Below are positions 44,152 through 53,436 of a stretch of 64,000 nucleotides of DNA, one piece after another. A program made the position numbers and the translations under genes. The DNA is from an uncultured Alistipes sp. (GTDB lineage Bacteria; Bacteroidota; Bacteroidia; Bacteroidales; Rikenellaceae), in assembly GCA_910577475.1 (NCBI GenBank), contig CAJTLJ010000005.1, positions 86,623 to 150,622 of the forward strand. The letters run 5' to 3'. The number at the start of each line of letters is the position of its first letter. Position 1 is the first letter of the stretch. Under the pieces are notes generated by a model, which worked only from the letters and a program-made list of their open reading frames with translations, searched no databases and was not told the DNA's origin.

Positions 44152-45831
44152 TCAGTAGTCGAAGGTGCTGCCGCCCACGAATTCGCGCAGGATGGAGGTG
44201 GGCGGAATGTCCTTCGTCTCGTAGATGGGGATGAAGTTGTCCAGGAATTGCAGCAGGCGGCGCGCTTCGTCGTACTCGGGCGCCGTGTCGGGCACCTCGC
44301 GCAGGATGGGTTCGGCCAGCGGCCGCAGCACCGAGATCTCGTAGAAGAGCGAGGAGTTGAACATGGCGTCGGCATTCTCCTGATAGGGGAAGATGTGGCG
44401 CTCCTCGCCGCGGCGGACGCTGGACCAGCGTGATAGCGTAGCCAGCGCATTGCTGCCCCGCTGGGTGTAGTCGCGGGTCAGGCGCCGCAGCAGGCGGTTG
44501 TCGGTGGTGGCGATGCGCGTCAGGTTGTCCATCGATACGGAGGTGAAGCACGAGACGTAGATGCGGAACTTCACCTCGTCCGGAATGCCGGGCGTGAGGC
44601 GCGGATTCAGGCCGTGGATGCCCTCGACGATCAGGATCGACCGCTCGTCGAGCCGCAGCGGCCGCTCGTGCCATTCGCGGCGGCCGGTGACGAAGTTGTA
44701 GCGCGGAATGCGAACCTCCTCGCCGTGGAAGAGCCGCTGCAGATGGTCGTTGAAGAGCTCCAGATCGATCGCCTCCAGCGCTTCGTAGTCGTATTCGCCC
44801 TGCTCATCGCGCGGGGTCTTCTCGCGGTCGACGAAGTAGTCGTCCAGCGAGACGGTCACGGGGTTCAGCCCCAATACCTGCATCTGGATGCTCAGCCGCC
44901 TGGCCGAGGTGGTTTTGCCGCTCGACGAGGGGCCCGAGATCAGAACCAGCCGCGTGCCGCGCGAGACGTTGGCCTCGGCGATGCGGTCGGCCAGCCCCGC
45001 GAGGGTCTTCTCGTGGAAAGCCTCGGCGATGCGGACCAGCTCGGGGGTGTTGCCCGCCAGCACCTGTTCGTTGATCTTGCCCACGGTGGCTACCCCCATG
45101 ATCTCGACCCACCGTTTGTAGTCGTGGAAGATGTCGAACATCTTCTCCTGATCGGCGTGGCGGTGGATGCGGTCGGGGGCGGTGCGCAGGGGCAGGGCGA
45201 TGTAGAATCCGTTGAAGTAGCGCTCCAGATCGAACAGCGGGGTGTAGCGGGTCGAGGGGGCCAAAGAGCCGTAGAAGTAGCCGATGGTGTCGTCCAGCGT
45301 GTAGAGCTTGCTGTAGAGCCGGGGGCGCGTGTCGAGCAGGGCGATCTTGTCGTCGAAGCCGCGCTCGGCGTAGCGGCGCCGCACCTCCGAGGTGAGCATC
45401 TTGCGGCGCACGATGGGGTAGTCGGCCTCGACGATGGCCCGCATGCGGCGCATCAGGGTCTCGATCTCCGCATCGCCCGGCGGTTCGATTCCCTCGATCT
45501 CGCAGTAGAATCCGCTCTGCCCCAGCGAGTGGCGGATGTGGAGCCGTCCCCGGGGCCAGAGGTCGTGCACGGCCTTCTGGAGGATGAACCACACGGTCCG
45601 CTGGTAGACCCTGAATCCGGCGAAGGAGGTGATGTCGGTGAAGCGCACCGATACGGGCGTGCATATCTTGTAGTCCAGCTCCTTGAGGCGGTTGTTGACG
45701 AAGGCGGCCAGCAGGGGGCGGTTCGCCTCGGCGGGGAGCGTGGCGGCGATCTCGCTCAACGGGGTGCCCAGGGCGACTTTGAGCTCGGTGCCGCTGTTTT
45801 CGCAGATGACGGTAATCGGATCGGATGTCAT
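44152..45831 (-). CDS. Nucleoside (uridine-type) kinase with TGS-like N-domain
   Basis: A 559-residue protein. The N-terminal part (about 1-230) resembles the TGS and second N-terminal domains of threonyl-tRNA synthetase: PITVICENSGTELKVALGTPL, then RGRLHIRHSLGQSGFYCEIEG. The C-terminal part is a phosphoribulokinase/uridine kinase domain with Walker A ISGPSSSGKTTSARRLS (about residue 295), SLDDYFVDREKTPRDEQGEYDYE, and LIVEGIHGLNPRL. Such fusions are common in Bacteroidota and Firmicutes and are annotated as nucleoside kinases; the exact substrate is not shown. Divergent from the 5'-nucleotidase-like gene. Confidence 0.88.
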   Translation of the reverse strand: MTSDPITVICENSGTELKVALGTPLSEIAATLPAEANRPLLAAFVNNRLKELDYKICTPVSVRFTDITSFAGFRVYQRTVWFILQKAVHDLWPRGRLHIRHSLGQSGFYCEIEGIEPPGDAEIETLMRRMRAIVEADYPIVRRKMLTSEVRRRYAERGFDDKIALLDTRPRLYSKLYTLDDTIGYFYGSLAPSTRYTPLFDLERYFNGFYIALPLRTAPDRIHRHADQEKMFDIFHDYKRWVEIMGVATVGKINEQVLAGNTPELVRIAEAFHEKTLAGLADRIAEANVSRGTRLVLISGPSSSGKTTSARRLSIQMQVLGLNPVTVSLDDYFVDREKTPRDEQGEYDYEALEAIDLELFNDHLQRLFHGEEVRIPRYNFVTGRREWHERPLRLDERSILIVEGIHGLNPRLTPGIPDEVKFRIYVSCFTSVSMDNLTRIATTDNRLLRRLTRDYTQRGSNALATLSRWSSVRRGEERHIFPYQENADAMFNSSLFYEISVLRPLAEPILREVPDTAPEYDEARRLLQFLDNFIPIYETKDIPPTSILREFVGGSTFDY

Positions 45832-45863
45832 GTCTTTTTTTATAAAGGTAATCGAAAAATTCG

Positions 45864-45871
45864 TATCTTTA
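45864..45871 (+). promoter_or_regulatory. -7 box before the 5'-nucleotidase-like gene
   Basis: TATCTTTA, one mismatch to TAnnTTTG, 19 bases before the ATG, in the 58-base divergent spacer. Confidence 0.4.
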
Positions 45872-45889
45872 CGCAAAAATAGTGAAAAG

Positions 45890-47296
45890 ATGATGAAACG
45901 ACTCTCCCGAATCGCCGTTTTGCTGCTCTTCGGAGCGATTGCGGCCTGCGCTCCGCGCGAGCAGGTTCTCGTGATTCTCTCCACGAACGACATGCACGCG
46001 CACATCGAACGATTCCCCCGTCTGGCGACTGCCGTAGAGCGGTGCCGCGATACGGCCTCGGTGCTGCTGGTGGATGCCGGCGACCGCTGGACCGGCAACG
46101 CCTATGTCGATCTGGTCGAGGGGCGGCGGCCCGTGCTGGAGCTGATGCACCGGCTGGGCTACGACCTGGGAACCCTCGGCAACCATGAGTTCGACGTCGG
46201 GCAGGCCGTGCTGGAAAGCGCTGTCGACGGCTGCGGCTTTCCGGTCATCTGCGCCAACATCCGCAGCGGGGAGGGGGCGCTGCTCAAGCCGTTCGAGCCG
46301 ACGCGCATCCTGAGCCGCGGCGGCGTGACGGTCGGCTTCGTCGGCGTAGTCACCAACTACGGTCCGAACGGACATCCCGACGGCCACGACGCCATCTTCG
46401 AGGGACTCGGATTTACGGACGCCGTGCGGACCGCTGCCGGTTACGCGCCGATGAAGGAGCGGTGCGACGTGCTGGTCGCCCTGACCCATATCGGGTCGGA
46501 GAAGGACCGCGAGCTGGCCGATCTGGCTCCCGAATTCGACGTCGTGGTGGGCGGCCACAGCCACGAGCAGATCAACGAGGTGCGCAACGGCGTCCTGCTG
46601 ACCCAGACCGGCAAGAACCTGAAGCATATCGGCGTGACCACCGTCCGGATGCGGAAAGGCCGGGTGGAGGGGATCTCCTACCGCATGATTCCGCTGGACA
46701 ACTACGATCCCGATCCCGAGTATCAGGCGCTGGTCGACGCCTACTATGCCGATCCGGAGCTGCAGCGGCCCGTGGGCGAGCTCTCCGCTCCGGCCGACAA
46801 GACGGGGCTCGCACAGCTCTTCGCCGGGAGCGTCCGGCGGGCGGGCGATGCCGAGATCGGCATCTACCACCGCGGCGGCGTACGGCTCGATTCGCTCGCA
46901 GGGGTCGTGCCCATCGCCACGGTCTACGATCTCGACCCCTTCGGCTCGCATGTCAGCACGGCGTTGATGACCCCCGCGCAGCTGCGGCGGATGATCGTCG
47001 CCAAGTTCAACGACACGGTGAATCCCGGCGAGGCACATTGCATCGATCTCTTCGCCACCACCCCCTATACCGTCGTCACCGACGACAGGGGCGAGGCGGT
47101 GGATGTCCGCTTTCCCGAGCTGGAGGAGGGGCGGGCCTATCGCGTGGCGATGGGCGACTACGTATTCAAGAACTACCGCGAACTGGATTCGTCCGAGGGA
47201 CGGACGCTCGACGTGCTGGTGACCGACTGCCTGCTCGAAACGCTCGCAGAGGGGATTTATACCCCCGACAACCGGTCTCGTCAGCGCATCGAATAA
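45890..47296 (+). CDS. UshA-like 5'-nucleotidase / metallophosphatase lipoprotein
   Basis: A 468-residue lipoprotein, lipobox IAAC (Cys about 20). The calcineurin-type phosphatase domain (about 25-280) holds STNDMHAHIERFP, VDAGDRWTGN, LGNHEFDVG, THIGSEKDRE and GGHSHEQI, i.e. a full dimetal site. The C-terminal 5'-nucleotidase domain (about 290-465) binds the base, with GDAEIGIYHRGGVRLDSL and FKNYRELDSS. It removes phosphate from extracytoplasmic nucleotides or UDP-sugars. The next gene follows by 14 bases; in related genomes the two occur as a pair. Confidence 0.92.
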   Translation: MMKRLSRIAVLLLFGAIAACAPREQVLVILSTNDMHAHIERFPRLATAVERCRDTASVLLVDAGDRWTGNAYVDLVEGRRPVLELMHRLGYDLGTLGNHEFDVGQAVLESAVDGCGFPVICANIRSGEGALLKPFEPTRILSRGGVTVGFVGVVTNYGPNGHPDGHDAIFEGLGFTDAVRTAAGYAPMKERCDVLVALTHIGSEKDRELADLAPEFDVVVGGHSHEQINEVRNGVLLTQTGKNLKHIGVTTVRMRKGRVEGISYRMIPLDNYDPDPEYQALVDAYYADPELQRPVGELSAPADKTGLAQLFAGSVRRAGDAEIGIYHRGGVRLDSLAGVVPIATVYDLDPFGSHVSTALMTPAQLRRMIVAKFNDTVNPGEAHCIDLFATTPYTVVTDDRGEAVDVRFPELEEGRAYRVAMGDYVFKNYRELDSSEGRTLDVLVTDCLLETLAEGIYTPDNRSRQRIE

Positions 47297-47310
47297 CCGT
47301 TTGCGGAGCG

Positions 47311-48153
47311 ATGGAGAGGGATGCGCCGGACGGACGAAGGGTCAGGCGGGCATGGACCGTGCTGCTGGCGGTGTGCCTTGCGTGGACGGCCGCGGCCCAG
47401 CGTCGTGTCGGGCTGGCCTACTACGATCTGGGCGCGCTCTACGACACCGTGCCGTCGCTCTTCTACGACGACGGGGATTATACCCCGGCCGGATCCCGGC
47501 ACTGGACCGCGGAGCGCTACGGGGCGACGCTTTCCCGGCTGGCTTCGGTCCTCGATTCGCTGGCTATGCCGCTGGTCGGGCTCTACGGGGTGGAGACCGA
47601 GCGAGCGGCGCTCGATCTGGCCGCCCGGAGCGGGGGCGACTACTGCGTGGTCCATCGCACGCTCAACAGCATGGACGGTCTCGATTTCGCGCTGCTGTAT
47701 CAGGCCGACCGGTTGGAGCCCCGCCGGGTGGAGACGGGATACGGTTGGATGAGCGTGGAGGGGATGCTGGACGACTCGGCGGTCGTGCTGCTGCTCTGCC
47801 GGCACGCCCGCTTTCTGGCGGACCGGGTCGGGGAGCTGCGGACGGAGCGTCCCGATGCCCGGCTGATCGTCATGGGCGGCGTGGGCGGCTATCGGGGCGA
47901 GCGGGACGGATTGCAGGATCCGCTGCGCTGGGCCGAACGGGCCGGGCGGGGAAACCGGCACCGCCGGGGCGGCTGGCTGATGGAGGACCGGATTCTGGTC
48001 GACGGCTCCATGCGGGTCGTGCGGGCCGACGTCTATGCCCGCGGCCGACTCCTCGACCCGAAGTCGGGACGGCCCCTTCCGTGTTACGACCGGGAGTGCT
48101 ACACGGGCGGATATGCGGCCAAACTGCCGGTGTTCGTTTATTTATTTCCTTAA
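47311..48153 (+). CDS. Secreted endonuclease/exonuclease/phosphatase-fold protein, degenerate
   Basis: A 280-residue exported protein (hydrophobic segment AWTVLLAVCLAWTAAAQ). The order YYDLGALYDTVPSLFYDDGDYTPAGSRHW, then LVGLYGVETERAA and LDFALLYQADRLEP, follows the DNase I-like (EEP) family. However, the usual N-x-x-N is YYDLG, and the G-D-F-N catalytic motif is replaced by MGGVGGYRGE. The C-terminus is also short. I therefore expect loss of nuclease activity. It is co-transcribed with the 5'-nucleotidase-like gene. Confidence 0.7.
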   Translation: MERDAPDGRRVRRAWTVLLAVCLAWTAAAQRRVGLAYYDLGALYDTVPSLFYDDGDYTPAGSRHWTAERYGATLSRLASVLDSLAMPLVGLYGVETERAALDLAARSGGDYCVVHRTLNSMDGLDFALLYQADRLEPRRVETGYGWMSVEGMLDDSAVVLLLCRHARFLADRVGELRTERPDARLIVMGGVGGYRGERDGLQDPLRWAERAGRGNRHRRGGWLMEDRILVDGSMRVVRADVYARGRLLDPKSGRPLPCYDRECYTGGYAAKLPVFVYLFP

Positions 48154-48157
48154 ATAT

Positions 48158-48188
48158 TTGGAAGTTCCGTTTATTTTGACTATTTTCG
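48158..48188 (+). promoter_or_regulatory. Promoter of ppdK
   Basis: TTG at 48158-48160, 20-bp spacer, TATTTTCG at 48181-48188, leader about 65 bases. Confidence 0.55.
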
Positions 48189-48260
48189 TGCCCCTTCTTT
48201 CCGGAGGAGCTGTTTGAAAGAACATATACACAAACAAAATCACAAATAAAACCAACGATT

Positions 48261-50990
48261 ATGGCAGACGTAAAACGTGTCTACACCTTCGGTAACAAAG
48301 AGGCCGAGGGTAACGGCAAAATGAGAGAACTGCTGGGTGGTAAAGGTGCCAATCTGGCGGAGATGAACCTGATCGGCATTCCCGTGCCTCCCGGTTTCAC
48401 CATCACGACCGAGGTTTGCTCGGAGTACTACAAGCACGGCAAGCAGGCCGTGATCGAGCTGCTGCGCCCCGAAGTGGAGCGCGCCATGAAGAACATCGAG
48501 AAGCTCACCGGCCGCGAGTTCGGCGGCAAGGAGCTCCCGCTGCTCGTGTCGGTTCGATCGGGCGCCCGCGCCTCGATGCCCGGCATGATGGATACCATCC
48601 TCAACCTGGGTATGAACGACCACGCCGTCGAGGCCGTGTCGAAACTCTCGGGCAACCCCCGTTTCGCCTGGGACTCCTACCGCCGCTTCGTGCAGATGTA
48701 CGGCGACGTGGTGCTGGGCATGAAGCCCGCATCGAAGGAGGATCACGATCCGTTCGAGGTGCTGATCGACGCCCAGAAGGAGAAGCGCGGCGTGAAGCTC
48801 GACACCGAGCTGACGACCGAGGACCTGAAGGAGCTGGTAGCCAACTTCAAGGCCGCCATCAAGGAGCAGACCGGCGAGGAGTTCCCCGTCAATCCGTGGG
48901 ATCAGCTCTGGGGTGCCGTATGCGCCGTATTCGGTTCGTGGATGAACGAGCGCGCCATTCTTTACCGCCAGCTCAACAACATCCCTGCGGAGTGGGGTAC
49001 GGCCGTGTCGGTACAGGCTATGGTGTTCGGTAACATGGGCGCCAACTCCGCTACGGGCGTCGCCTTCTCGCGCGATGCCGCAACGGGCGAGAACATCTTC
49101 AACGGCGAGTACCTGATCAACGCCCAGGGCGAGGATGTGGTGGCCGGTATCCGCACGCCGCAGCAGATCACCGTCGAGGGTTCGAAGCGCTGGGCCGCCG
49201 CCCAGAACATCTCCGAGGAGGAGCGCAAGGCCAAGTATCCTTCGCTCGAGGAGGTGATGCCTTCGGTCTATGCCGAGCTGAACGAGATCCAGCACCACCT
49301 GGAGCAGTACTTCACCGACATGCAGGACATCGAGTTCACGATCCAGGACGGCAAGCTCTGGATGTTGCAGTGCCGCAACGGCAAGCGCACCGGCGCCGCT
49401 ATGGTGAAGATCGCGATGGACATGCTGCGCGAGGGTCTGATCGACGAGAAGACCGCCGTGCTGCGCTGCGAGCCCGCCAAGCTGGACGAGTTGCTGCACC
49501 CCGTATTCGACAAGACCGCCATCAAGCACGCCAAGGTCGTCACGAAGGGTCTGCCCGCATCGCCGGGCGCCGCTACGGGTCCCGTGGTGTTCTTCGCCGA
49601 CGATGCCGAGAAGGTGCTCGCCTCGACGGGCCAGAAGGCCATTCTGGTACGTATCGAGACCTCGCCCGAGGATCTGAAGGGTATGCTCGACGCTGCCGGT
49701 ATCCTGACCGCGCGCGGCGGTATGACCTCCCACGCGGCCGTAGTGGCCCGCGGTATGGGCAAGTGCTGCGTATCGGGTGCGGGTGAGTTGCAGATTGACT
49801 ACAAGGCCCGCACGATCGAGGTGAACGGTTGCATCATCAAGGAGGGCGACTGGATCTCGCTGAACGGTTCGACCGGTGAGGTCTACCTGGGTCAGGTGGC
49901 TACGAAGGATCCCGATCTGAGCGGTGACTTCAGCCGGATCATGGAGCTGGCTACGAAATATTCGGTGCTGAAGGTGCGTGCCAATGCCGACACGCCGAAG
50001 GATGCCGCCAAGGCATTCGAGTTCGGTGCCGAGGGTATCGGTCTGTGCCGTACGGAGCACATGTTCTTCGAGGGCGACCGCATCAAGGCCATTCGCGAGA
50101 TGATTCTGGCCGAGGACGAGGACGGCCGCCGCGTGGCGCTGGGCAAACTGCTGCCCATTCAGCGCGGCGACTTCGAGGGCCTGTTCAAGGCTATGAACGG
50201 CTATCCCGTCACCGTCCGCCTGCTCGATCCCCCCTTGCACGAGTTCGTACCCCACGACGAGAAGGGTCAGAAGGAGATGGCCGAGGAGATGAACGTGCCC
50301 CTGAAGACCATCGTCGAGAAGGTCGAGGCGCTGGCCGAGTTCAACCCCATGCTGGGTCACCGCGGCTGCCGTCTGGGCAACACCTATCCTGAGATCACCG
50401 AGATGCAGGCCCGCGCCATCATCGAGGCTGCGATGAATGTCAAGGCCCAGGGCATGCCCGTGCATGTCGAGATCATGGTGCCGCTGGTGGGCAACCATAA
50501 GGAGCTCCGCTACCAGAAGAACATCATCGACCAGACGGCCGACAAGGTCTTCGCCGAGCGCAACGACAAGATCGACTACATGGTCGGCACCATGATCGAG
50601 GTTCCGCGCGCCGCCGTGACGGCCAACCAGATCGCCGAGGTGGCTCAGTTCTTCTCGTTCGGAACCAACGACCTGACGCAGATGACGCTGGGCTTCTCGC
50701 GCGACGATATCTCGAAGTTCCTGCCCGTCTACCTGAAGAAGGGCATCCTGAAGGCCGATCCGTTCCAGATCCTCGACCGCAACGGCGTGGGTCAGCTGAT
50801 CCGCGAGGCCGTCTTCAAGGGCCGCGGCACGCGCGAGAACCTGAAGTGCGGTATTTGCGGCGAGCACGGCGGCGAGCCTTCGTCCGTGGAGTTCTGCCAC
50901 TATGCCGGTCTGAACTACGTCAGCTGCTCGCCCTACCGGGTGCCCATCGCCCGTCTGGCAGCCGCTCACGCCGCTCTGAACCAGAAGTAA
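48261..50990 (+). CDS. ppdK: Pyruvate, phosphate dikinase
   Basis: A 909-residue enzyme interconverting pyruvate, ATP and Pi with PEP, AMP and PPi. The ATP-grasp N-domain has [10 protein letters not shown] and [24 protein letters not shown]. The swivelling phospho-histidine domain has [11 protein letters not shown] and [18 protein letters not shown], with the catalytic His in TSHA (about residue 493). The PEP barrel has [19 protein letters not shown] and the C-terminal [11 protein letters not shown]. In anaerobes it serves glycolysis or gluconeogenesis. Strict codon choice fits a highly expressed gene. A long antisense open frame is a shadow. Confidence 0.97.
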   Translation: MADVKRVYTFGNKEAEGNGKMRELLGGKGANLAEMNLIGIPVPPGFTITTEVCSEYYKHGKQAVIELLRPEVERAMKNIEKLTGREFGGKELPLLVSVRSGARASMPGMMDTILNLGMNDHAVEAVSKLSGNPRFAWDSYRRFVQMYGDVVLGMKPASKEDHDPFEVLIDAQKEKRGVKLDTELTTEDLKELVANFKAAIKEQTGEEFPVNPWDQLWGAVCAVFGSWMNERAILYRQLNNIPAEWGTAVSVQAMVFGNMGANSATGVAFSRDAATGENIFNGEYLINAQGEDVVAGIRTPQQITVEGSKRWAAAQNISEEERKAKYPSLEEVMPSVYAELNEIQHHLEQYFTDMQDIEFTIQDGKLWMLQCRNGKRTGAAMVKIAMDMLREGLIDEKTAVLRCEPAKLDELLHPVFDKTAIKHAKVVTKGLPASPGAATGPVVFFADDAEKVLASTGQKAILVRIETSPEDLKGMLDAAGILTARGGMTSHAAVVARGMGKCCVSGAGELQIDYKARTIEVNGCIIKEGDWISLNGSTGEVYLGQVATKDPDLSGDFSRIMELATKYSVLKVRANADTPKDAAKAFEFGAEGIGLCRTEHMFFEGDRIKAIREMILAEDEDGRRVALGKLLPIQRGDFEGLFKAMNGYPVTVRLLDPPLHEFVPHDEKGQKEMAEEMNVPLKTIVEKVEALAEFNPMLGHRGCRLGNTYPEITEMQARAIIEAAMNVKAQGMPVHVEIMVPLVGNHKELRYQKNIIDQTADKVFAERNDKIDYMVGTMIEVPRAAVTANQIAEVAQFFSFGTNDLTQMTLGFSRDDISKFLPVYLKKGILKADPFQILDRNGVGQLIREAVFKGRGTRENLKCGICGEHGGEPSSVEFCHYAGLNYVSCSPYRVPIARLAAAHAALNQK

Positions 50991-51013
50991 AGAGGTCGGT
51001 AGAGCCGATCGAT

Positions 51014-51055
51014 AAGGGCCGGTCGCTCCCGCTTGCGGGGCGACCGGCCCTTTCT
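51014..51055 (+). terminator. ppdK terminator
   Basis: AGGGCCGGTCGC and GCGACCGGCCCT arms around TCCCGCTTGCGGG, followed by TTCTG. Confidence 0.8.
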
Positions 51056-51119
51056 GTCCGTTCGGTGGGAAAATCTTTCCGGTTCGTTGATTTTATTTTT
51101 TCGAAGGCGACTTTTGTAT

Positions 51120-51127
51120 TATATTTG
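51120..51127 (+). promoter_or_regulatory. -7 box of the outer-membrane barrel gene
   Basis: TATATTTG, exact consensus, 28 bases before the ATG. Confidence 0.6.
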
Positions 51128-51155
51128 CTTTGCAAACGGAATAAACGGTAAAAAA

Positions 51156-51620
51156 ATGAAAAGACTTTTATTATTGTTAGCTGCTGCCGTGGTCTCGTTC
51201 ACGAGCGTATCGGCACAGGAGGCGGGCCAGTGGACCATCGGTCCCCGCGCGAACATCTACACCAACACGGGCGACGGTGCAATCCTCGGTCTGGGCGCAT
51301 TCGCCCGCTACAATCTGACGGACGCCTGGCGTCTGGAGCCGGCCATCACCGCGCTGTTCCACAGCGGTTGCTCGGTCGATATCAACTGCGACGTACACTA
51401 CATGTTCGAGTTGACGCGCGGCTGGACGCTCTATCCCGTGGCCGGTCTTACGATCAGCGAACTGGGCGACTGGGCGCTGGGTATGAACCTCGGTGTCGGT
51501 ACGGACTTCGCCGTAGCCCGCAATTGGGATCTGACGGCGGGTGTGAAGTGGATGCCGGTGTTCGAGAACAGCCGGAAGAATCCGGTCGTCATCACCATCG
51601 GCGGCTGTTACAAGTTCTGA
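51156..51620 (+). CDS. Small outer-membrane beta-barrel protein
   Basis: A 154-residue exported protein: signal peptide MKRLLLLLAAAVVSFTSVSAQ, then alternating strands such as WTIGPRANIYTN, LGLGAFARYNLT, WRLEPAITALFH, CDVHYMFELTRGW and LGVGTDFAVARNWDLTAGVKW, ending VITIGGCYKF with a terminal Phe. It fits the 8-stranded OmpA/OmpW-like barrels. Function unknown. It starts 28 bases after its own promoter and ends in a strong terminator. Confidence 0.8.
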   Translation: MKRLLLLLAAAVVSFTSVSAQEAGQWTIGPRANIYTNTGDGAILGLGAFARYNLTDAWRLEPAITALFHSGCSVDINCDVHYMFELTRGWTLYPVAGLTISELGDWALGMNLGVGTDFAVARNWDLTAGVKWMPVFENSRKNPVVITIGGCYKF

Positions 51621-51640
51621 CGGCAAAGGCTTGAAAACAG

Positions 51641-51682
51641 GAGAGGCAGTCAGAAACGCGTCGGACCGCCTCTCTTTTTTTG
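51641..51682 (+). terminator. Terminator of the barrel gene
   Basis: GAGAGGC-GTC and GAC-GCCTCTC arms followed by seven T. Confidence 0.75.
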
Positions 51683-51723
51683 TCCCTGAGGGATGCGCTG
51701 CGCCTGGGAGTGGTCGGAAAGCT

Positions 51724-51774
51724 GCAAAGCGTAATGAGCAATCGGATAATCCCCGATTGCTCATTACGCTTTGC
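51724..51774. repeat. 22-bp perfect inverted repeat
   Basis: Arms at 51724-51745 and 51753-51774 are exact reverse complements (GCAAAGCGTAATGAGCAATC-GG) with a 7-base loop. It lies between the barrel terminator and the convergent secreted-protein gene. It may end transcription of the leftward gene, but it has no T tract, and its perfection suggests a small mobile or REP-like unit. Confidence 0.65.
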
Positions 51775-51788
51775 ATTATTATGTCTGG

Positions 51789-52325
51789 TTACTCCTGCTC
51801 GTTGCAGCGGATCATCTCGAAGATGCGGAAGGCGACGGGGGCGTAGCCGGTCCATTCGGAACGCCGCACGGGGAACTCGACCGTCCCCTGCCGGGTGTAG
51901 AGGGTGACCGCCGGGGTCCGGGTCTCGTCGAAATAGCGGTAGAGCGTCCCGACGGGAACCGATGCGGTATAGCGGTGCTTCCAGCGCTTCTTGTCGGGCT
52001 CGATGTAGATCTTCTCCACGGAGGCCCGCATCGTGATGTCGCCGCAGCTGAAGCGGATGGAGTCGGCCGGCTGGGCGCGGTCGGCGTAGTAGGTGAAGTT
52101 GATCGTGGCGCGGGGTTCGGCCGCGGGGCTCTTGAGCGACTTGTAGGTGATGTCGCAGCTCAGATTTCCGTGTTCGCGGTTTGCATAGAGCTCGACGGGG
52201 TAGAGGTGGTAGAGCGTGCCGTCCTCCTGGGCCCGCGACGTGTAGCGGCCCTTGATCTTCTGGGCCTGTCCCGCCAGCGGGAGCAGGCAGGCGACAGTCA
52301 GAAGCAGGCTGGCGATTCGTTTCAT
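51789..52325 (-). CDS. Exported protein of unknown function
   Basis: A 178-residue periplasmic protein with signal peptide MKRIASLLLTVACLLPLAGQAQ. The rest is beta-rich: YTSRAQEDGTLYHLYPVELYANREHGNLSCDITYKSL, RATINFTYYADRAQP, VEKIYIEPDKKRWKHRYTASVPV, ending near FRIFEMIRCNEQE. I do not recognise a family or catalytic motif. It is preceded by a terminator of the upstream TRL-like gene and appears to be its own unit. Confidence 0.65.
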   Translation of the reverse strand: MKRIASLLLTVACLLPLAGQAQKIKGRYTSRAQEDGTLYHLYPVELYANREHGNLSCDITYKSLKSPAAEPRATINFTYYADRAQPADSIRFSCGDITMRASVEKIYIEPDKKRWKHRYTASVPVGTLYRYFDETRTPAVTLYTRQGTVEFPVRRSEWTGYAPVAFRIFEMIRCNEQE

Positions 52326-52343
52326 GGGATAGGGGTTTATGAC

Positions 52344-52393
52344 AACGGCCGGAAGGCTCGTGCGGAGTATCTCCGTCGTCCCTCCGGCCGTTC
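52344..52393 (-). terminator. Terminator of the TRL-like gene
   Basis: AACGGCCGGAAGG and CCTCCGGCCGTT arms with an inner CGGAGTATCTCCG hairpin, just after the gene stop in its direction. Confidence 0.7.
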
Positions 52394-52400
52394 GGTTTGT

Positions 52401-52709
52401 CTACTCGCCGTAAACGACTACGGTGTAGAGGTTGTAGACACCTACATAGGACTTCGACTCGTAGTCCACGTGGTGGATACGCGTGATGCCGGCATCTTTG
52501 GCGGCAGCCTGGATGCTGGCGTCGCCGATGGCTACCAGACCGAGGATACCCATGGCCTGAGCCGTGCCGACCTTGCTCGAACCGGCGTTGCCGGTTACGG
52601 CCAGACCGTCCTTCACGTCGGTGTAGATACCGCCGTTCAGCGGGCTCTTCACGATACCGCAGCTCGCCAGCATCAGAGCGGCGAAAGCGCACACGAACAA
52701 TTTCTTCAT
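52401..52709 (-). CDS. TRL-like lipoprotein
   Basis: A 102-residue lipoprotein from ATG 52709 (MKKLFVCAFAALMLASC, Cys about 17). The mature part GIVKSPLNGGIYTDVKDGLAVTGNAG, then SKVGTAQAMGILGLVAIGDASIQAAAKDAGI and HHVDYESKSYVGVYNLYTVVVYG, matches TRL-like (PF13146-type) proteins, whose role is unknown but which have a Gly/Ala-rich, glycine-zipper-like middle. A TATCTTTG box lies at 52770-52777. Confidence 0.8.
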   Translation of the reverse strand: MKKLFVCAFAALMLASCGIVKSPLNGGIYTDVKDGLAVTGNAGSSKVGTAQAMGILGLVAIGDASIQAAAKDAGITRIHHVDYESKSYVGVYNLYTVVVYGE

Positions 52710-52769
52710 AAGACTGAATTTTTTTGGTGAGTAATAAAGCGTCACAGGAATTGCACGCTCCTGTATCTA

Positions 52770-52777
52770 CAAAGATA
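52770..52777 (-). promoter_or_regulatory. -7 box of the TRL-like gene
   Basis: On the minus strand this reads TATCTTTG; its -33 region overlaps the terminator of def. Confidence 0.6.
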
Positions 52778-52783
52778 GAAAAA

Positions 52784-52814
52784 AGAGATCGAAAAATCAA
52801 ATTTTTCGATCTCT
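52784..52814 (-). terminator. def terminator
   Basis: Perfect 14-base arms AGAGATCGAAAAAT and ATTTTTCGATCTCT around CAA, just after the def stop. Confidence 0.8.
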
Positions 52815-52834
52815 TATCTGTTGATAAAATGGAA

Positions 52835-53380
52835 TCAGCGGGTTTTGTAGCTGCAACGGTACTTGCCCTTGGCGAAATTCAGCAACTTGCTCTTGATGAG
52901 GTTGCGGCGCAGCGGCGAGAGGTGGTCGGTGAAGACCTCGCCTTCGATGTGGTCGTATTCGTGCTGGATCACGCGTGCCGGCAGCCCCTCGAACAGCTCG
53001 TCGTGCTCCACGAAATTTTCGTCCAGGTAGCGCATGCGGATCGCGACCGGGCGGCGGACGTTCTCGTAGAGCCCCGGCAGGGAGAGGCATCCCTCGTTGA
53101 ACAGGCCGGTCTCTTCGGACTCCTCGTAGATCTCGGCGTTCACGAATACCCGTTTATAGTCGGCCAGCTCGGGGTGCTCTTCCGCCCAGGGGGTGCAGTC
53201 CACGATGAAGAGCCGGATGTTCTTGCCGATCTGCGGAGCGGCGAGGCCGACGCCGCCCGCCTCGTCGAGCGTCAGGAACATATCCTCCACGAGCTTCTTC
53301 CACTCGGGATAGTCGGGAGTGACGTCGACCGATTCGTTGCGCAGAATCGGCGAGCCGTAAATAACGATGGGGTAGATCAT
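52835..53380 (-). CDS. def: Peptide deformylase
   Basis: A 181-residue metallo-enzyme removing formyl from nascent proteins. All three motifs are present: GGVGLAAPQIG (about 43-53), EGCLSLPG (Cys ligand, about 98-105) and QHEYDHIEG (HExxH type, about 143-151). Last gene of glyS-ruvX-def; it starts 56 bases after ruvX. Confidence 0.96.
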   Translation of the reverse strand: MIYPIVIYGSPILRNESVDVTPDYPEWKKLVEDMFLTLDEAGGVGLAAPQIGKNIRLFIVDCTPWAEEHPELADYKRVFVNAEIYEESEETGLFNEGCLSLPGLYENVRRPVAIRMRYLDENFVEHDELFEGLPARVIQHEYDHIEGEVFTDHLSPLRRNLIKSKLLNFAKGKYRCSYKTR

Positions 53381-53436
53381 ATGTTCAATTCCTAATTAGC
53401 AATTCACGATTTTTATTTTTCTGTCGTCCGGGTGCT

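Noticed and set aside
48240..50969. 909-residue open frame antisense to ppdK
   Set aside because: It mirrors the codon-biased ppdK gene exactly, has His/Leu/Val-rich low-information sequence and no homology; a GC3 shadow.
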